NCBI RefSeq assembly: GCF_020080835.1
Contig: NC_058161.1
Coordinates: forward strand, 13,945,103-14,009,102
DNA length: 64,000 bases
Direction: 5' to 3'
Source of the DNA: Cotesia glomerata
Taxonomy: Eukaryota > Arthropoda > Insecta > Hymenoptera > Braconidae
A model generated the notes under the pieces. The model saw nothing but the letters and a program-made list of their open reading frames with translations. It was not told the DNA's origin and did no database searches. This document shows positions 45,801 through 56,910 of this stretch, piece after piece (the first letter of the stretch is position 1; each line of letters opens with the position of its first letter). Made by a program: the position numbers and the translations under genes.

Positions 45801-48800
45801 TTTTTGTATTTTTGGGGTCTTTGTGATGTTTTGAGTGATTTAAGTACTCGCATTGATGTGTTTTGATGGATGGAAGTTTGAGAACTTTGAAGTTGAAGTT
45901 GAAATTTTGGAAAAATTTTTTTTGTATTTTTGGGGTCTTTGTGATGTTTTGAGTGATTTAAGTATTCGCATCAATGTGTTTTGACCGCTAGAAATTTGAG
46001 AAATTTGAAATTCAAAATTTTTAAAAAAAATTTTTTTGCATTTTTGAGTTCCTTTTGACATCCTAAGTGATTTAAGTACTCGCGTCAATGTGTTTTGACA
46101 ATTAGAACCTCGAGAAATTTAAAGTTCAAAAATCTAAATTTCAACAAAATTTTCAAAAAAACTTTTTTTGCATTTTTAAGTTCTCTATGATATTCTAAGT
46201 AATTTAAGTAATCGCATCAATATGTTTTGACAATTAGAACCTCGAGAAATTTGAATTTCAAAAATCCAAATTTTGAAAAATTTTTTTTGCATTTTTAACT
46301 TCTCTACGATATTCTAAGTAATTTAAGCACTCACATGACTATGCTCAGACGACTAAAACTCTTTGAAAATCTAATTTCCAGACCGAGTGGCGCGAAGGAT
46401 GTCTACTGCCCTCCGTACGGCAAGGACAGCCCCGAATCGGCTCGCCTCGAGTCAGACCACCCGCACCACCACCACAGCTTGCACTTACGTCGCCCAGAAT
46501 GCACGGAGAACAGTTCCTCCGACGAGAACCGTTCCTCTGGCCACGCAAGTATGTCAGACACCGGCGGTCACAGCAGCAGCTCGCCCTACCGAGCGCGAGA
46601 GCAACTAAACTCAGTTCCCGAAGACGACAGATTCTCAGCGTCAGTGACCCAGCGGCGAAACCGTGGCCCAAGCCGCAACAGACACCGAGCCACACCAGCG
46701 AAGGTAAGTAACTCTCTTTTTCCACCTTCACTCCCTAACCCTAGTTCCAGTTGCAGGTTCCGTGGAACGGTTCCGGCCTGGAGGACATAAAACTCGCCAT
46801 CCAGCAGCTGACGATGCGGTCCCACACTTCAACTTCAACCTACTCATCTCTCAGCGGATCAGAAAGCTCCGAGCCAGCAGTCCGGCGGCTGATGCGGCAC
46901 TCCAGCCTGGAGACGATCAACACCAACGTGACCAGCGCGGACGAGTTCGTCTGGGTCGACTCGCACAACCGCCTAGTCGAGCTCCAGAGCCTCCCCTGGA
47001 GCCACCACGACGTCCTCCGAGTCCTCCAGACCGGCCGCGCACGAGAGCACATGGACCTAGTCTCCATGGACACCATCCCCAGGCTGTCCTACCTCCTCCA
47101 GCGGGCCCTAGTCCGCGTGGCCCGCGAAATCCAGCGCCTGGCCCGCCCTCTAGGGCTCTGCAGCAAGCATGAGGTCGCCAGCGCCCTTAAGATCGTCCTC
47201 TGCCCTGCCCTAGCGGACTCCTGCATCAAAGCCTGCTTCAGAGCCGCCGCCATGTTTGCAGTTTCCGGAGACCAGCTGCGCCAATCAAAATCTTCGCGCT
47301 CAGGCCTGACTCTTCCAGTCGGGAGGTTCCTCAGGTGGATGTCAGACGTGCGGCTCGGCAAGATGGTCCACGAGTACGCGGCTATCTACCTAGCCGCAGG
47401 GATGGAGAACCTCCTAGAGGAGATCCTCCTCCAGTGTCTCCCTCCAGACGCAGTGACTTTAACAGCCACCATGCTGGAGCACGCAATCGCCAACAACGGC
47501 GACCTCTGGGGCCTGCTCCAGCCTTACGCCCATCTAAACGCCGGCCGTACGGCTTCTGGGGCCCTAGCCATGCCCCGATGGGCCTCAGTCAGCAGCCTCA
47601 ACTCCTCCACCTCCAAAGGAAGCCGAGATCTAGGAAACATTGAGCCCTCCTTGCTCACCACCTGCGTAGGGTCGCTTTCAGAGCTTCTAGAGCTCATCTC
47701 CAAGCTGACCCACGCCGGAAAGTGCCCCACCCCTTTGACCTCTAGGGCCCTCAACGCCCTCTTCTACTACATGCGCTGTTCCCAATTAGAGCACGGAGAT
47801 AAAAGCGCGGGAATCCAGGAACTAGCTTACGAGAGGGCGTATGTAGTCCTGCCCCCTCTTGTTGAGTGGCTGAGAGTCTCAGCGGCTCACTCGGAGTACC
47901 GCCATGGAGGCGTGGTCGACCACGATGACGTCAACCAAGCAGCCAGGCTCCTCCTCCCGGGCGTTGACTGTCCCGTAAGGCCGCTTTGTTTTGAAGAAGT
48001 CAGCTGCCGTAGGGCCGACGATGAGTTTGTTAAACGCCTGACATTGGACATGGCTTTTAAAATGCTGACCAGTGGCCGTAGGGATTTGGTCAGCCAGGCT
48101 TTGCCCCTCCTACCCCCCACTAAAATCAACACAGTCAACGATTCTGGCCTTACGGCTCTTATGCTCGCCTGTATAGCCAATAACGAAGCCGCTGTGACTA
48201 CCCTATTGGACGCGGGGGCGGATCCTAACATCGAAAGCCCCACCCCCGGAGCCACACCCCTTAAATCCACCCCTAAGAGCCAGAGTAACGCGGAAACTCA
48301 GCACTGGACGGCGCTGACCTTCGTTTCTTTGTTAGGCCACTGTCAAATCGCCAGGATTTTATTGGAAAGGGGCGCTAAGGTCGAGGGTGGGGCCAGAGTG
48401 GGAGAGGACAAGTGTACTGTCACACCCCTTCAGGCGGCTACGGCTACAGGGTGCCATGAAATGGTCGCGCTGTTACTGGCTCATGGCGCGCAGCCTTTTT
48501 TATCGACTATTGTCAAAGACGGGTTCAGTTACTCCGGTGCGGCTCAGCGCGGCTGCTACAGCGCCATCTGTGTTGCCACCGCCCACGGCCAGAGGGCGTG
48601 TCTCCACCAGCTGCTGTCCCACCCACTGAACTTCTCCAGGAAGGACAAGGAGGTCCTAAGTTTAGAGGAAATCCTCGCAGAGGGCAGCACTGAGCCCCTG
48701 ACCAAGACCAAGGACCCGGTGTTTAATAAAGTCCAGAGCAAGGCCCTCCAGGAGGCGATGTACCACAGTGCGGAGAGCAACCACCTGGAGATCACCATGG

Positions 48801-50461
48801 AGTTAAGAGGGCTAGGTGTCACTTGGACTCTGCACTGCTGGATGGCCAGTTTAGCTACTGCCCATGAGATGAGGATAGATACCGTCATTGATCAGCTCCT
48901 CCAGGACTTCCTCCAGGTCTGCCCAGATGACTACTCCTCCCAATTTGTCCAGGAGTGTCTGCCATTGTTGTTCAATATTTTTCGGTACAATAAGGTAAGT
49001 TTTTTTGTTTTTTTGAGTGAATTTTGGATTTAAGGATGATTTTTTCAGAAGGAGGGAACTACGCTCCTCCTAGCGGATATTTTTTGCAACTGCTACGGCT
49101 GGGAGCCGATAAAGAAGATCAGGGATACGACTGTACCGACCGGGTCTAGGATAGATCCCAAGTTTGTGAATAATCCTGAACTTAGTGATGTTCAGTTCCG
49201 GGTAGAGGGCCGCGTTTTTTACGGGCATAAAATTGTGCTCATTACCTCCTCGCCTAGGTTCAGAAATATGCTCAGTTCTAAACTTTGTGAAGGGAACCCT
49301 CCTATTGTGCAGATTAATGATATAAGATATCATATTTTCCAGGCAAGTCTTATAATTCCTACTTTTGTTAAAATGCACTGTATTTTCATAAATATTGACG
49401 TTTTCTAAGATATAAGCTCATTTTGATGTTACACTCATCAAGAGCTTTCATTTGAATACCCACATACATTTTTGATATATTTTTCATATATACAAATATA
49501 TAATATATATAAATATATAAAATATATGAAAAATTGATGTGGGTACTAAAATGAAAGGTCTTGATAAGTATAACATCAGGATGAGCTTATATCTTTAAAA
49601 ATGTCAATAGTTCACAAGATACAAGGTCATTTCTTAATTATTGCCCTTTTTAAAGATATAAGCTCATCTTGATGACACACTCATCGAGACCTTTTATTTG
49701 AGTACCCACATGCATTTTTGATATATTTTTCATATATACATATATATGATATATATAAATATATGAAATATATGAAAAATTAATGTGGGTACTCAAATGA
49801 AAGGTCTCGATGAGTGTATCATCAGGATGAACTTATATCATGAAAAATGTCAATAGTTCACAAGATACGAAGTCATTTCTTATCATAAGGTCAATACTTA
49901 TCATAAATTAGATTTGTATAATTTTGTATTTATTTTAAAATTACTGACAGATGGTAATGGAATTTCTTTACCACGGAGGCTGCGCGAGTTTGCAAGTCAA
50001 CCAGAGTGACGTCTTGGAACTCATGGCAGCGGCTAACTTCTTCCAGCTTGACGGGCTTTTAAGGTACTGCGAGGCCCAGTGCTCTTCTATAGTCGACCTG
50101 GATAATGTAGTCTCCATGTATATCCACGCCAAGGTAAAAAAAAAACGATTTCATCGACAGTAGCATCAATTTTACAGTCACTATATTATATTCAGACGGA
50201 ACAGGGTTCGATTCCCGGCTTGAGTTTTTTTTTTTTTTTTTTTTTTTTTTAATGTCAATAATTTTCCAGGTGTACAACGCGAACCAATTACTGGAATATT
50301 GCCAAGGTTTCCTTCTTCAGAATATGGTGGCGCTGATGACCTACGACGACTCGGTAAAGCGATTATTATTCGCTAAAAAATTACCAAATCACGATGTACT
50401 TGCCGGACTTCTTGCCACGCTTCAATCGAGAATAAAATCGCGGAAGCAATATAAAAATTAA
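42803..50461 (+). CDS. ABTB2/BTBD11-type ankyrin repeat and BTB protein
   Basis: Coding exons are 42803-42909, then an exon ending at 45640, then 46382-46703, 46757-48994, 49049-49342, 49951-50133 and 50270-50461. The second exon starts either at an in-phase acceptor (44984, after CAG) or, in another transcript, at its own ATG (45057). From 45057 the protein is 1,270 aa; the long form is about 1,330. The N-terminal third is Ser/Pro/His-rich and disordered. A conserved helical region (LPWSHHDVLRVLQTGRAREH, LLQRALVRVAREIQRLARPL, GRFLRWMSDVRLGKMVHEYA) is histone-fold-like, as in vertebrate ABTB2/BTBD11. At least three ankyrin repeats follow (DSGLTALMLACIANNEAAV, HWTALTFVSLLGHCQIARIL, TPLQAATATGCHEMVALLL). 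The BTB domain (LSDVQFRVEGRVFYGHKIVL) spans exons 49049-49342 and 49951-50133, followed by a BACK-like tail. It is probably a CUL3 adaptor or scaffold. The intron after 49342 begins GCAAGT (GC-AG type). Confidence 0.9.
43250..44090. repeat. Degenerate AATTTTCC repeats in the first ankyrin-BTB intron
   Basis: Phrases such as ATAAATTTTCACAAAATTAA, CCATGATTTTCCAGACC and GGCCTTAAAATTTATGAATTTT recur with no strict period. There is no gene. The 43000-43240 part before it is simple AT-rich intron. Confidence 0.55.
44215..44400 (+). promoter_or_regulatory. Candidate internal promoter of the ankyrin-BTB gene
   Basis: A complex, GC-richer patch with CACGTGTGTATAAGTG (E-box and TATA-like), TTTTCCGGAGGAAATCG and GTCACATGTGTTACCATC, bounded by repeats on both sides. 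It lies about 650-850 bp upstream of the ATG at 45057, which opens a large in-frame exon, so it may drive a shorter transcript. This is inferred from composition and position. Confidence 0.3.
44405..45056 (+). repeat. AATCATC heptamer array
   Basis: About 650 bp of (AATCATC)n with interruptions such as CCTAAAAAAATC. It ends exactly at the ATG of the exon at 45057. A CAG at 44981-44983 inside the array is an in-phase acceptor for the upstream coding exon and would add 24 Asn/Gln/Ile/Ser-rich residues encoded by the repeat. Confidence 0.9.
45700..46335 (+). repeat. ~118-bp tandem repeat in an ankyrin-BTB intron, 5-6 units
   Basis: Units start near 45713, 45832, 45951, 46067, 46190 and 46313 with GTGATTTAAGTACTCGCATT and GTGTTTTGATGG. 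The first two are almost identical and the later ones progressively diverged. A run of 13 G lies just before (about 45692-45710). Confidence 0.88.
49395..49880. mobile_element. Two adjacent foldback MITE copies
   Basis: Two copies, about 49398-49610 and about 49657-49850, each read GATATAAGCTCATNTTGATG, GAGTACCCACAT, then an AT-rich centre (TTTTTCATATATACAWATAT), then the inverse arms ATGTGGGTACT and ATCAGGATGAGCTTATATC. They fill the GC-AG intron of the ankyrin-BTB gene. Fragments with TACCCACA occur near 26.0, 27.1 and 36.4 kb. Confidence 0.8.
50150..50255 (+). repeat. tRNA-like SINE relic with poly-T in the last ankyrin-BTB intron
   Basis: ACAGGGTTCGATTCCCGGCT (B box) is followed by a T run of about 25 bases, inside the 136-bp intron 50134-50269. 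The T run lies about 10 bp from the splice acceptor and may serve as its polypyrimidine tract. Confidence 0.45.
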
Positions 50462-50842
50462 TTTATTATTTTTATTTATATAATCAATTTTATAAAAAAA
50501 TATTTATCATGTACATAAATAAATTTAAGGTGGATTATTTTGAAAAATAAATTCTAAAATTTATTAATACATATTTTTATTAACAAATGACTTTGGATAC
50601 ATTTTTTTTTAATGATAGTGATTATTTATAAATATGTACAAAATGTAAATTAAAAAAAAAATTATTTGGAATGACGTGAAAGGTCTCTGTACAAAGTAAT
50701 CAAATAAAATTTACAATACAGGCTTTATAATTAATTATTAGTCTTTTAAAAAATTATTGATGCAATTTATAATTATTATGAGAGATTATAAATATTTAAA
50801 TTGTATAAAATAATTTTTTTTTTAGAGTGGGAAAAATTTTTG

Positions 50843-53800
50843 CTAACTATATTTTGTGACTAGGATTACTATTAAAATAATTACGACAATTATTGCTAAG
50901 AGTAAAACAAAGAATACTTTTTTACGGTACTTATTTTGATAACTACTCGCTCGGGAAAGCTCCTGAGCACCTAGACCAACATTTCCGTGGACGTTCTCTA
51001 TGCTATTTTCAATTGTATCTGAAAAAAAAAATTTTTTTTATTAATTTTATTGAAAAAATAAATTTTTTTCTTTAAATTTATTAAAATTAATTAAAAAAAC
51101 CAAGAAAGAATGTTTAAATAATTTTTTTAAGTGAATTTTAAATAAAAAAAATTTTTTTGAATTTGAATTTTGGCGCGAGTGTGACGTATTACCTTTTCCG
51201 CCGCGCGAGACGCCATCTTACAGAGACTAAAGGAACTATTTTTAATTTTTTTATGTTTTTAATGAAAAAACGGGTTAAATAATGAATTTTTTAAAATTTT
51301 TTTTCTGTAAAATTATTAAAAATAAGTAATAAAATAAAGAAAGAATGCTTAAATAATTTTTTTAGGTGAATTTTAAATAAAAAAAATTTTTGAATTTGAA
51401 TTTTGGCGGGAGTGTGACCTATTTTCTTTTCCGCCGCGCGCAACGCCATCTTACAGAATTTAAAGGAACTATTAAAAATTTTTTTTTATTTTTAATGAAA
51501 AAACGAGTTAAATAATGAATTTTTAGTGAAAATTTGTAAGTTTCATTGTAAATAAATACCAATTGAACCTCCTTGTTGATTAACTAAAGCACCAAGTTCA
51601 CGCATAATCTGATTAACGTCCAAAATATCACCCTCTAGTTTCTGAATCAAGTCTTCACGTTCCAGCAAAATTCCCTGTTCAAATTCCAGGGCTCTAAAAA
51701 ATTAAAATAAATTTATTAAATTAATTTTAATAATATCAATTAATTAAATTAATAATTAACTAACCTTTGCTCGTTCCGGCGAAGTTGATCTTGTTTTGCG
51801 AAGGCTATCTGCTCGTCCTCGTCTTCGTCGCTCTCGAAGCGGTAGTTATCGAAGTCGACGTCTTGTAAAACGTGTCGCTTCATTTTTTGTAGCACTGACT
51901 GAAAATAAATAAATTAATTAATTTTAGGGAGTAATTATTAATTAGTGGGAGTTTTTTAAATTACCTGTTGCATGTCGGAGTATCTTCTGAGGGCGTCTTT
52001 GAAGTCAGTGGTAAGCTTTTCTATTTGTAACTTTTGTTCCTTGTCACCGCGCTTCATCAGAACTGCTATTCGGGCTATGTCACGGCTTGTTTGAGTTACT
52101 ACGTTGTTTGTTGCCTTTTGGGTTACTTGGCTAAATTAGAGAAGGGGAGGGGGTGTGGTTATTAGTAATTAGATCAATTGAGGTAGATGAATTTTCTGAG
52201 AAAGAAGTAATGTAGACATTTTCGGAGAAAATATGATTACAGAAATTTAATACAGATACCTTTTGAGAAAATATCATTATAGAAAATTAATGAAGTTATT
52301 TTCTGAGGAATTATCATTACAGAAAATAAATACAGATATTTTCTGAGGAAATTTCACTACAGAAAATCAATACAGATATTTTCTGAGGGAATTTCATTAC
52401 ATATATTTTTTAAGAAAATATCATTACAGAAATTTAATACAGATATTTTCTGAGGAAATATCATTACAGATATTTTCTGACGAAACATCAGTACAGAACA
52501 TTAATACAGATATTTTCTGAGGAAATATCAGTACAGATATTTAATACAGATATTTTCTAAAAAAATATCATTACAGATAATTAATACAGATATTTGTTAA
52601 GAAAATATCATTACAGAAATTTAATACAGATATTTTCTGAGGAAATATCATTACAGATATTTTCTGAGAAAATATAATTACAGTTAATTAATACAGATAT
52701 TATCTGAGAAAATATCATTACAAAAAATTAATACAGATATTTTCTAAAAAAATATCACTACAGAAATTTAATACAGATATTTTCTGTGAAAATATCATTA
52801 TAGAAAATTAATACAGATATTTTCAAAGAAAATATCATTGCAGAAATTTAATACAGATATTTTCTAAGAAAATATCTTTACAGAAAATTTCTGAGAAAAT
52901 AACTAGACAAAAATTAAATACAGAAATTTTCTTAGAAAATCAATACGAAAATCTAATACGGAAATTTTCTTGCAAAATATCAATGTAGAAAATTTATAGA
53001 ATAAAATTAATGCAAAAATTCTTCAAGAAAAACTTAATACAGAAAGTCTTTAAAGAAATTAATAAATACATATTATCTTTAAAAAAAGTGTAAATACAGA
53101 AGATTTATTAAGAAAATATTACTGCAAATAATTATTTAAGAAACTAAATCCAGGAATATTTTTATTAAATTTATCTGTAAATAAATTTTCTCAGAAATCA
53201 TTAATACATTAATTATCTAAGAATTACTCTCGAAATTTTTCAAGACAAACTTAATGCAGAAATTTTACAATAAAAATTTTCTTAATAAATAAATTTTCTC
53301 AGAACTTGCCAACACAAAAAAAAAATCGAGGATTTTTTAGAGGTAAAATAAAAAAATATATTTTCAAAAATCAATCAGCAAATTTAAACAATTCTCAGAA
53401 AAATTGTCAACGTCCAAGAAAATTTTTCTTAAAAAAAAAAAAAAAAAAATTGTTAATGACAACTAATGAAAATCATTGAATTTAATGAAAATAAAATTAT
53501 CTGACCTTAAAAAATTTAAATAATTTTTTTATTCAAAAAAATTTGAAAAGTTTTAAGTGCAGTTTTTAAAAAATATTTTTTTACTAAAAAAAATTTTCAA
53601 TGATAGCCAATAAAAATCATCGAATTTATGAAAAATTGTATGAAAATTAATGGAGCACATATTTAATAATTTAAAAAATTTTATAATAAATAAACTATTG
53701 CAAAAAAAATAAGAAAAAAAATTGATATCTAAAAATTGAAAAAAATAAAAAATGTAATTTTTTAAAAATAATTTTTTGTAAAATAAAATAAAAAAATTGT

Positions 53801-54148
53801 TAACTTGAATGTCAAAAAATTTAATTTTTTTTAAATTCTACTTGTTGATTTTTTTTAATAATTTATTTGTAAAAAAATTCTTAAAATTATAAATTATCTG
53901 CCAAATAAATTTTCATATTTATAACATAAAAATCTAAAAATAACTCACACTTGATCGCGAAGCTCCCGGGTGTCTCTGTTGGTCCCGATGTGCTTGGCAG
54001 CGCGCTCCATGGACTTCCAGCTGGCGTTAATCGCGTAGATGTTGGTGGTGATGTTCTCCGTGAGGCTGTATAGCTCCGTGGGGCTGAACCCGACGTCGGG
54101 GACCGTCCGCTGGTCCGTAGCACCGTAGTTGTGCCCCATGTATGCCAT
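50843..54148 (-). CDS. Syx7: Syntaxin-7-like t-SNARE (Syx7/Avl type)
   Basis: Coding exons (minus) are 54148-53949, 52130-51965, 51898-51765, 51693-51560 and 51018-50843; phases agree and give 269 aa. Order: short N-terminus, an N-terminal three-helix (Habc) region to about residue 120 (KLQIEKLTTDFKDALRRYSD), an acidic linker (ESDEDEDEQIAF), a SNARE helix from about 178 to 235 (REDLIQKLEGDILDVNQIMR) with the central-layer Gln at about 207, and a C-terminal membrane anchor (about 245-265, VFFVLLLAIIVVIILIVILV). This is a Qa-SNARE for early/late endosome fusion; the fly orthologue is avalanche. An upstream in-frame ATG at 54163 would add five residues; the choice of start is open. It converges on the ankyrin-BTB gene with 381 bp between stops. 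Confidence 0.9.
52180..52990. repeat. ~40-bp minisatellite in the first syntaxin intron
   Basis: About twenty degenerate units of CAGATATTTTCTGAGGAAAT, ATCATTACAGAAATTTAATA. The rest of the intron (to 53948) is AT-rich with decaying copies and A/T runs. Confidence 0.9.
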
Positions 54149-54430
54149 CCTAGTGCAGGTCACGTATAATTAAAATCTAACCTCAATGTTTTTAGCGAAT
54201 TTCACGACCCAACTCGCAAGCACCAAAAGTAAGTGTCTAATTATTTATTATTTTTATTGCCAAAGATGACATTGTCATTGTCATTATTATGAATTAATAT
54301 TAATTACCTTTTATTTTGTTTTTAAGCACCCTCACCGATGACAGATCCAGATTACAGATGACAGCAGTGCTCCCACCAGTTTTTACGCATTTTTCACCTT
54401 CTGCGCATGCGTTAATTATTAAACACTTGA
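54149..54430 (-). promoter_or_regulatory. Probable promoter/5' UTR of the syntaxin gene
   Basis: The non-repetitive stretch upstream of the syntaxin start includes TTCACGACCCAACTCGCAAG and, at about 54345-54420, a GC-richer block with TTCTGCGCATGCGTTA. NRF-1-like GCGCATGCG sites are common in broadly expressed promoters. No TATA box was seen. Boundaries are inferred. Confidence 0.4.
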
Positions 54431-54479
54431 GTCAAGTAAGAATTTATTTTATTTGTTATTATTAATTTTATTAATTTAT

Positions 54480-55300
54480 TATTTCACCTTAAAATTTTAT
54501 TATTTTTATATTTTTTTATATTAAATTTAAATTAATTAATTTATTTAAAAATTTTAATATTAAATTTTTCTTAAAAATTTAATATTAAATTTAAATTAAT
54601 TGATTTAATATTAAATTTAAATTAATTAATTTAATATTAAATTTAAATTAATTAATTTATTTAAAAATTTTAATATTAAATTTTTCTTAAAAATTTAATA
54701 TTAAATTTAAATTAATTGATTTAATATTAAATTTAAATTAATTAATTTTTTTTTTTTTAATTTAATATTAAATTTTTCTTAAAAATTTAATTTATTAAAA
54801 ATTCTTTAAAAAAGATTTTGAGTAATTTTTATTTTTTTATAATTGAAAGTAAAAAAATATTATTTTAAATAATTAAATAGAGTAAATTTTAATAAAAAAT
54901 TAATTTTTTTAATTTTTGAGCCCATAATTAATGTTAAAAATTATTTTTCAATATTTGATCCCAAAACTAAAGTTAAAAATTAATTTTTTCAATTTTTGAG
55001 CCAAAAATTTTAGCAAAAAATTAATTTTTAGTCTTCGATCCCAAAATTAATGTTAAGACTTAATTATTTTAATTTTTGAGCCCAGAATTTCATTAAAAAA
55101 TTAATTAAAAAAATTTTTAAGCTCATAATTGACGTTAAAAATTAATTTTTTCAATTTTTGAGCCAAAAAGTTTAGCAAAAAATTAATTTTTAGTATTTGA
55201 TCCCAAAATTAATGGCAAAAATTAATTATATTAAATTTTGAGCCCATAATTTCATTAAAAAAGTAATTTAAAAAATTTTTAAGCTCATAATTGATGTTAA
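54480..55300. repeat. AT-only tandem repeats, ~117-bp and ~62-bp units
   Basis: At 54521-54755 a ~117-bp A/T-only block (AATTTAAATTAATTAATTTA, AAATTTTTCTTAAAAATTTA) is present twice in tandem. From about 54900 to 55300 a ~62-bp unit (TTTTTGAGCCCATAATTAATG / GATCCCAAAATTAATG) repeats about six times. No gene. Confidence 0.8.
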
Positions 55301-55944
55301 AGGGTGGGGAGCATCTCTGCAGAGAATTTCTCTACATTTTATAATCCCTCAGCAGAAATCTTTATTTTAAAAAATTGTCAGTATAAAACTCTACAATGAA
55401 AACAAATCAATTTAAAAAATCCTTCATTTGAAAATCTCTCAGGAAACAATTGATTAAAATGAAACTTCTCTATATCGTAAAACTCTCAGGCGATGCATCT
55501 CTCAGAAACAATAGCCCGATAATTTACTAAATTCATGTGTATTCTTTTTTCATTAAAATAATAAAAAATATAAAGTTTTTTGAGATCTCAAAATGTGATC
55601 GTCCGATGAAAACTAGATTTAAAAAAATATTTTATGGATGTTATAATTATTAATAACTAGAACTTTATATTTTTGATAGAAATTTTTTCAAAGCACGTCA
55701 AATACAGAAAATGGTGTCCCGATTTTGGTGAAAAAATGCCACTAGCTGCATATGCTGTTAATTATTATGAACCCTCAATAATTTGTCTTCTCAAAAAAGT
55801 CAACTTAGACATTATAAGTCTTAAAAATAAAACATTGCTGATGTACGCTGTTGAAAACGAGTGTGAATCATACATTTTACACATTATGTCAAATGTTGAA
55901 GATCCTGGATTGATGGATAAGTTGATAACCCGAGTAAAAACAGA

Positions 55945-56910
55945 ATTCCGCCGCACCACCGCCGCAACACCGCTGCACGGCTTTTTAAGCGCCGCACCAC
56001 CGCTGCACTACAGCCGTGAAAATTTTGGTTATTTTACAAGTGCCGTATCACCGCCGCACCACCGCCGTGACAAGTAAAGAATTTATCTATTCGCCGCACT
56101 ACCGCCGCACCAGCGCCGTGACAAGTAAATAAATTTCTATTCGCCGCACCACCGCCGCACCACAGCTGTGACGCGCCCGGGTAAAAATAAAATTATTAAT
56201 TTTTACGAAAAAATAATAAATTTCGTTCGACCGCCGCACCACCGCTGCACCACCGCCGCACCATACCACTGTTTGATGGTATATACATTGAAATAATATA
56301 TTCGTTGATCATTCAAATAGCTTAACTAAATTTTTTAAGTTAAGTATGGCTTGCAGTGCAGTTGGCAATGTTCGAGACTTCCATGCAGACGATCCAGGTT
56401 CGAATCCCATCACAGTTCAATTTTTAAAATTCTTTCAGAGTATTTCATTAGGCGTACCGCTTCTGTGCAACCCGAGGACGAAATTAAAAATCTACATCAA
56501 CAATACGACTAAAAAAATCAATAATTTCGCGGTGCTTTGGCCTGATTTAAAAAAAATTTTTTTTTTAATATTAGGCATTCGATTAAAAGGAGGTTGATCA
56601 ATAGGCCTTACATAAAGATTTCTAGTCGCCTTATTTATTAATTAATTATTGCGTGATAAATCAATTATGATACCATTTTTTGTGAAATTGTAGATATGAT
56701 TTAGCATTGGTGCGGCGGTGGTGCAGCGGTAGTGCGGCGATGCTAGGGGGAGTAAATTTTTAGCGTGCGACGTAATAGTCCGCCAAACGGCGGTCGTGCA
56801 GCGGTGGTGCGGCGGTATGGTGCGGCGGTGGTGCAGCGGTGGTGCGGCGGTCGAACGAAATTTATTATTTTTCCGTAAAAAATAATAATTTCATTTTTAC
56901 TCGGGAAAAC
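55945..56910. mobile_element. GC-rich foldback element made of CCGCCGCACCAC repeats
   Basis: Inner arms of about 95 bp (about 56168-56268 and 56811-56908) are near-perfect inverses, from CCCGGGTAAAAATAAAATTA through TTTCGTTCGACCGCCGCACC to CCGCCGCACCATACC. Outside the left arm is a further ~220 bp of imperfect CCGCCGCACCAC / GCCGTGACAAGTAAA repeats. The centre holds a tRNA-like segment and a second inner patch of GGTGCGGCGGTGGTGCAGCG. There is no transposase. GC content is far above its surroundings. Confidence 0.8.
56343..56425 (+). repeat. tRNA-like segment inside the foldback element
   Basis: GCAGTGCAGTTGGCAATGTT resembles an A-box region, and GATCCAGGTTCGAATCCCAT is a textbook T arm about 40 bases on. 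The ends do not pair as an acceptor stem, so this is a decayed tRNA or SINE head. Confidence 0.45.

Noticed and set aside
45566..46088. Minus-strand frames of 82-95 codons in the 118-bp array
   Set aside because: They repeat the same peptide each unit and lie in an intron.
47089..48888. Several antisense and off-frame open frames over the ankyrin-BTB exon
   Set aside because: GC-rich third positions of a real long exon open other frames; none shows a family resemblance.
56346..56597. 83-codon frame starting MACSAVGNVRDF
   Set aside because: Begins in the tRNA-like segment of the foldback element; no protein similarity seen.
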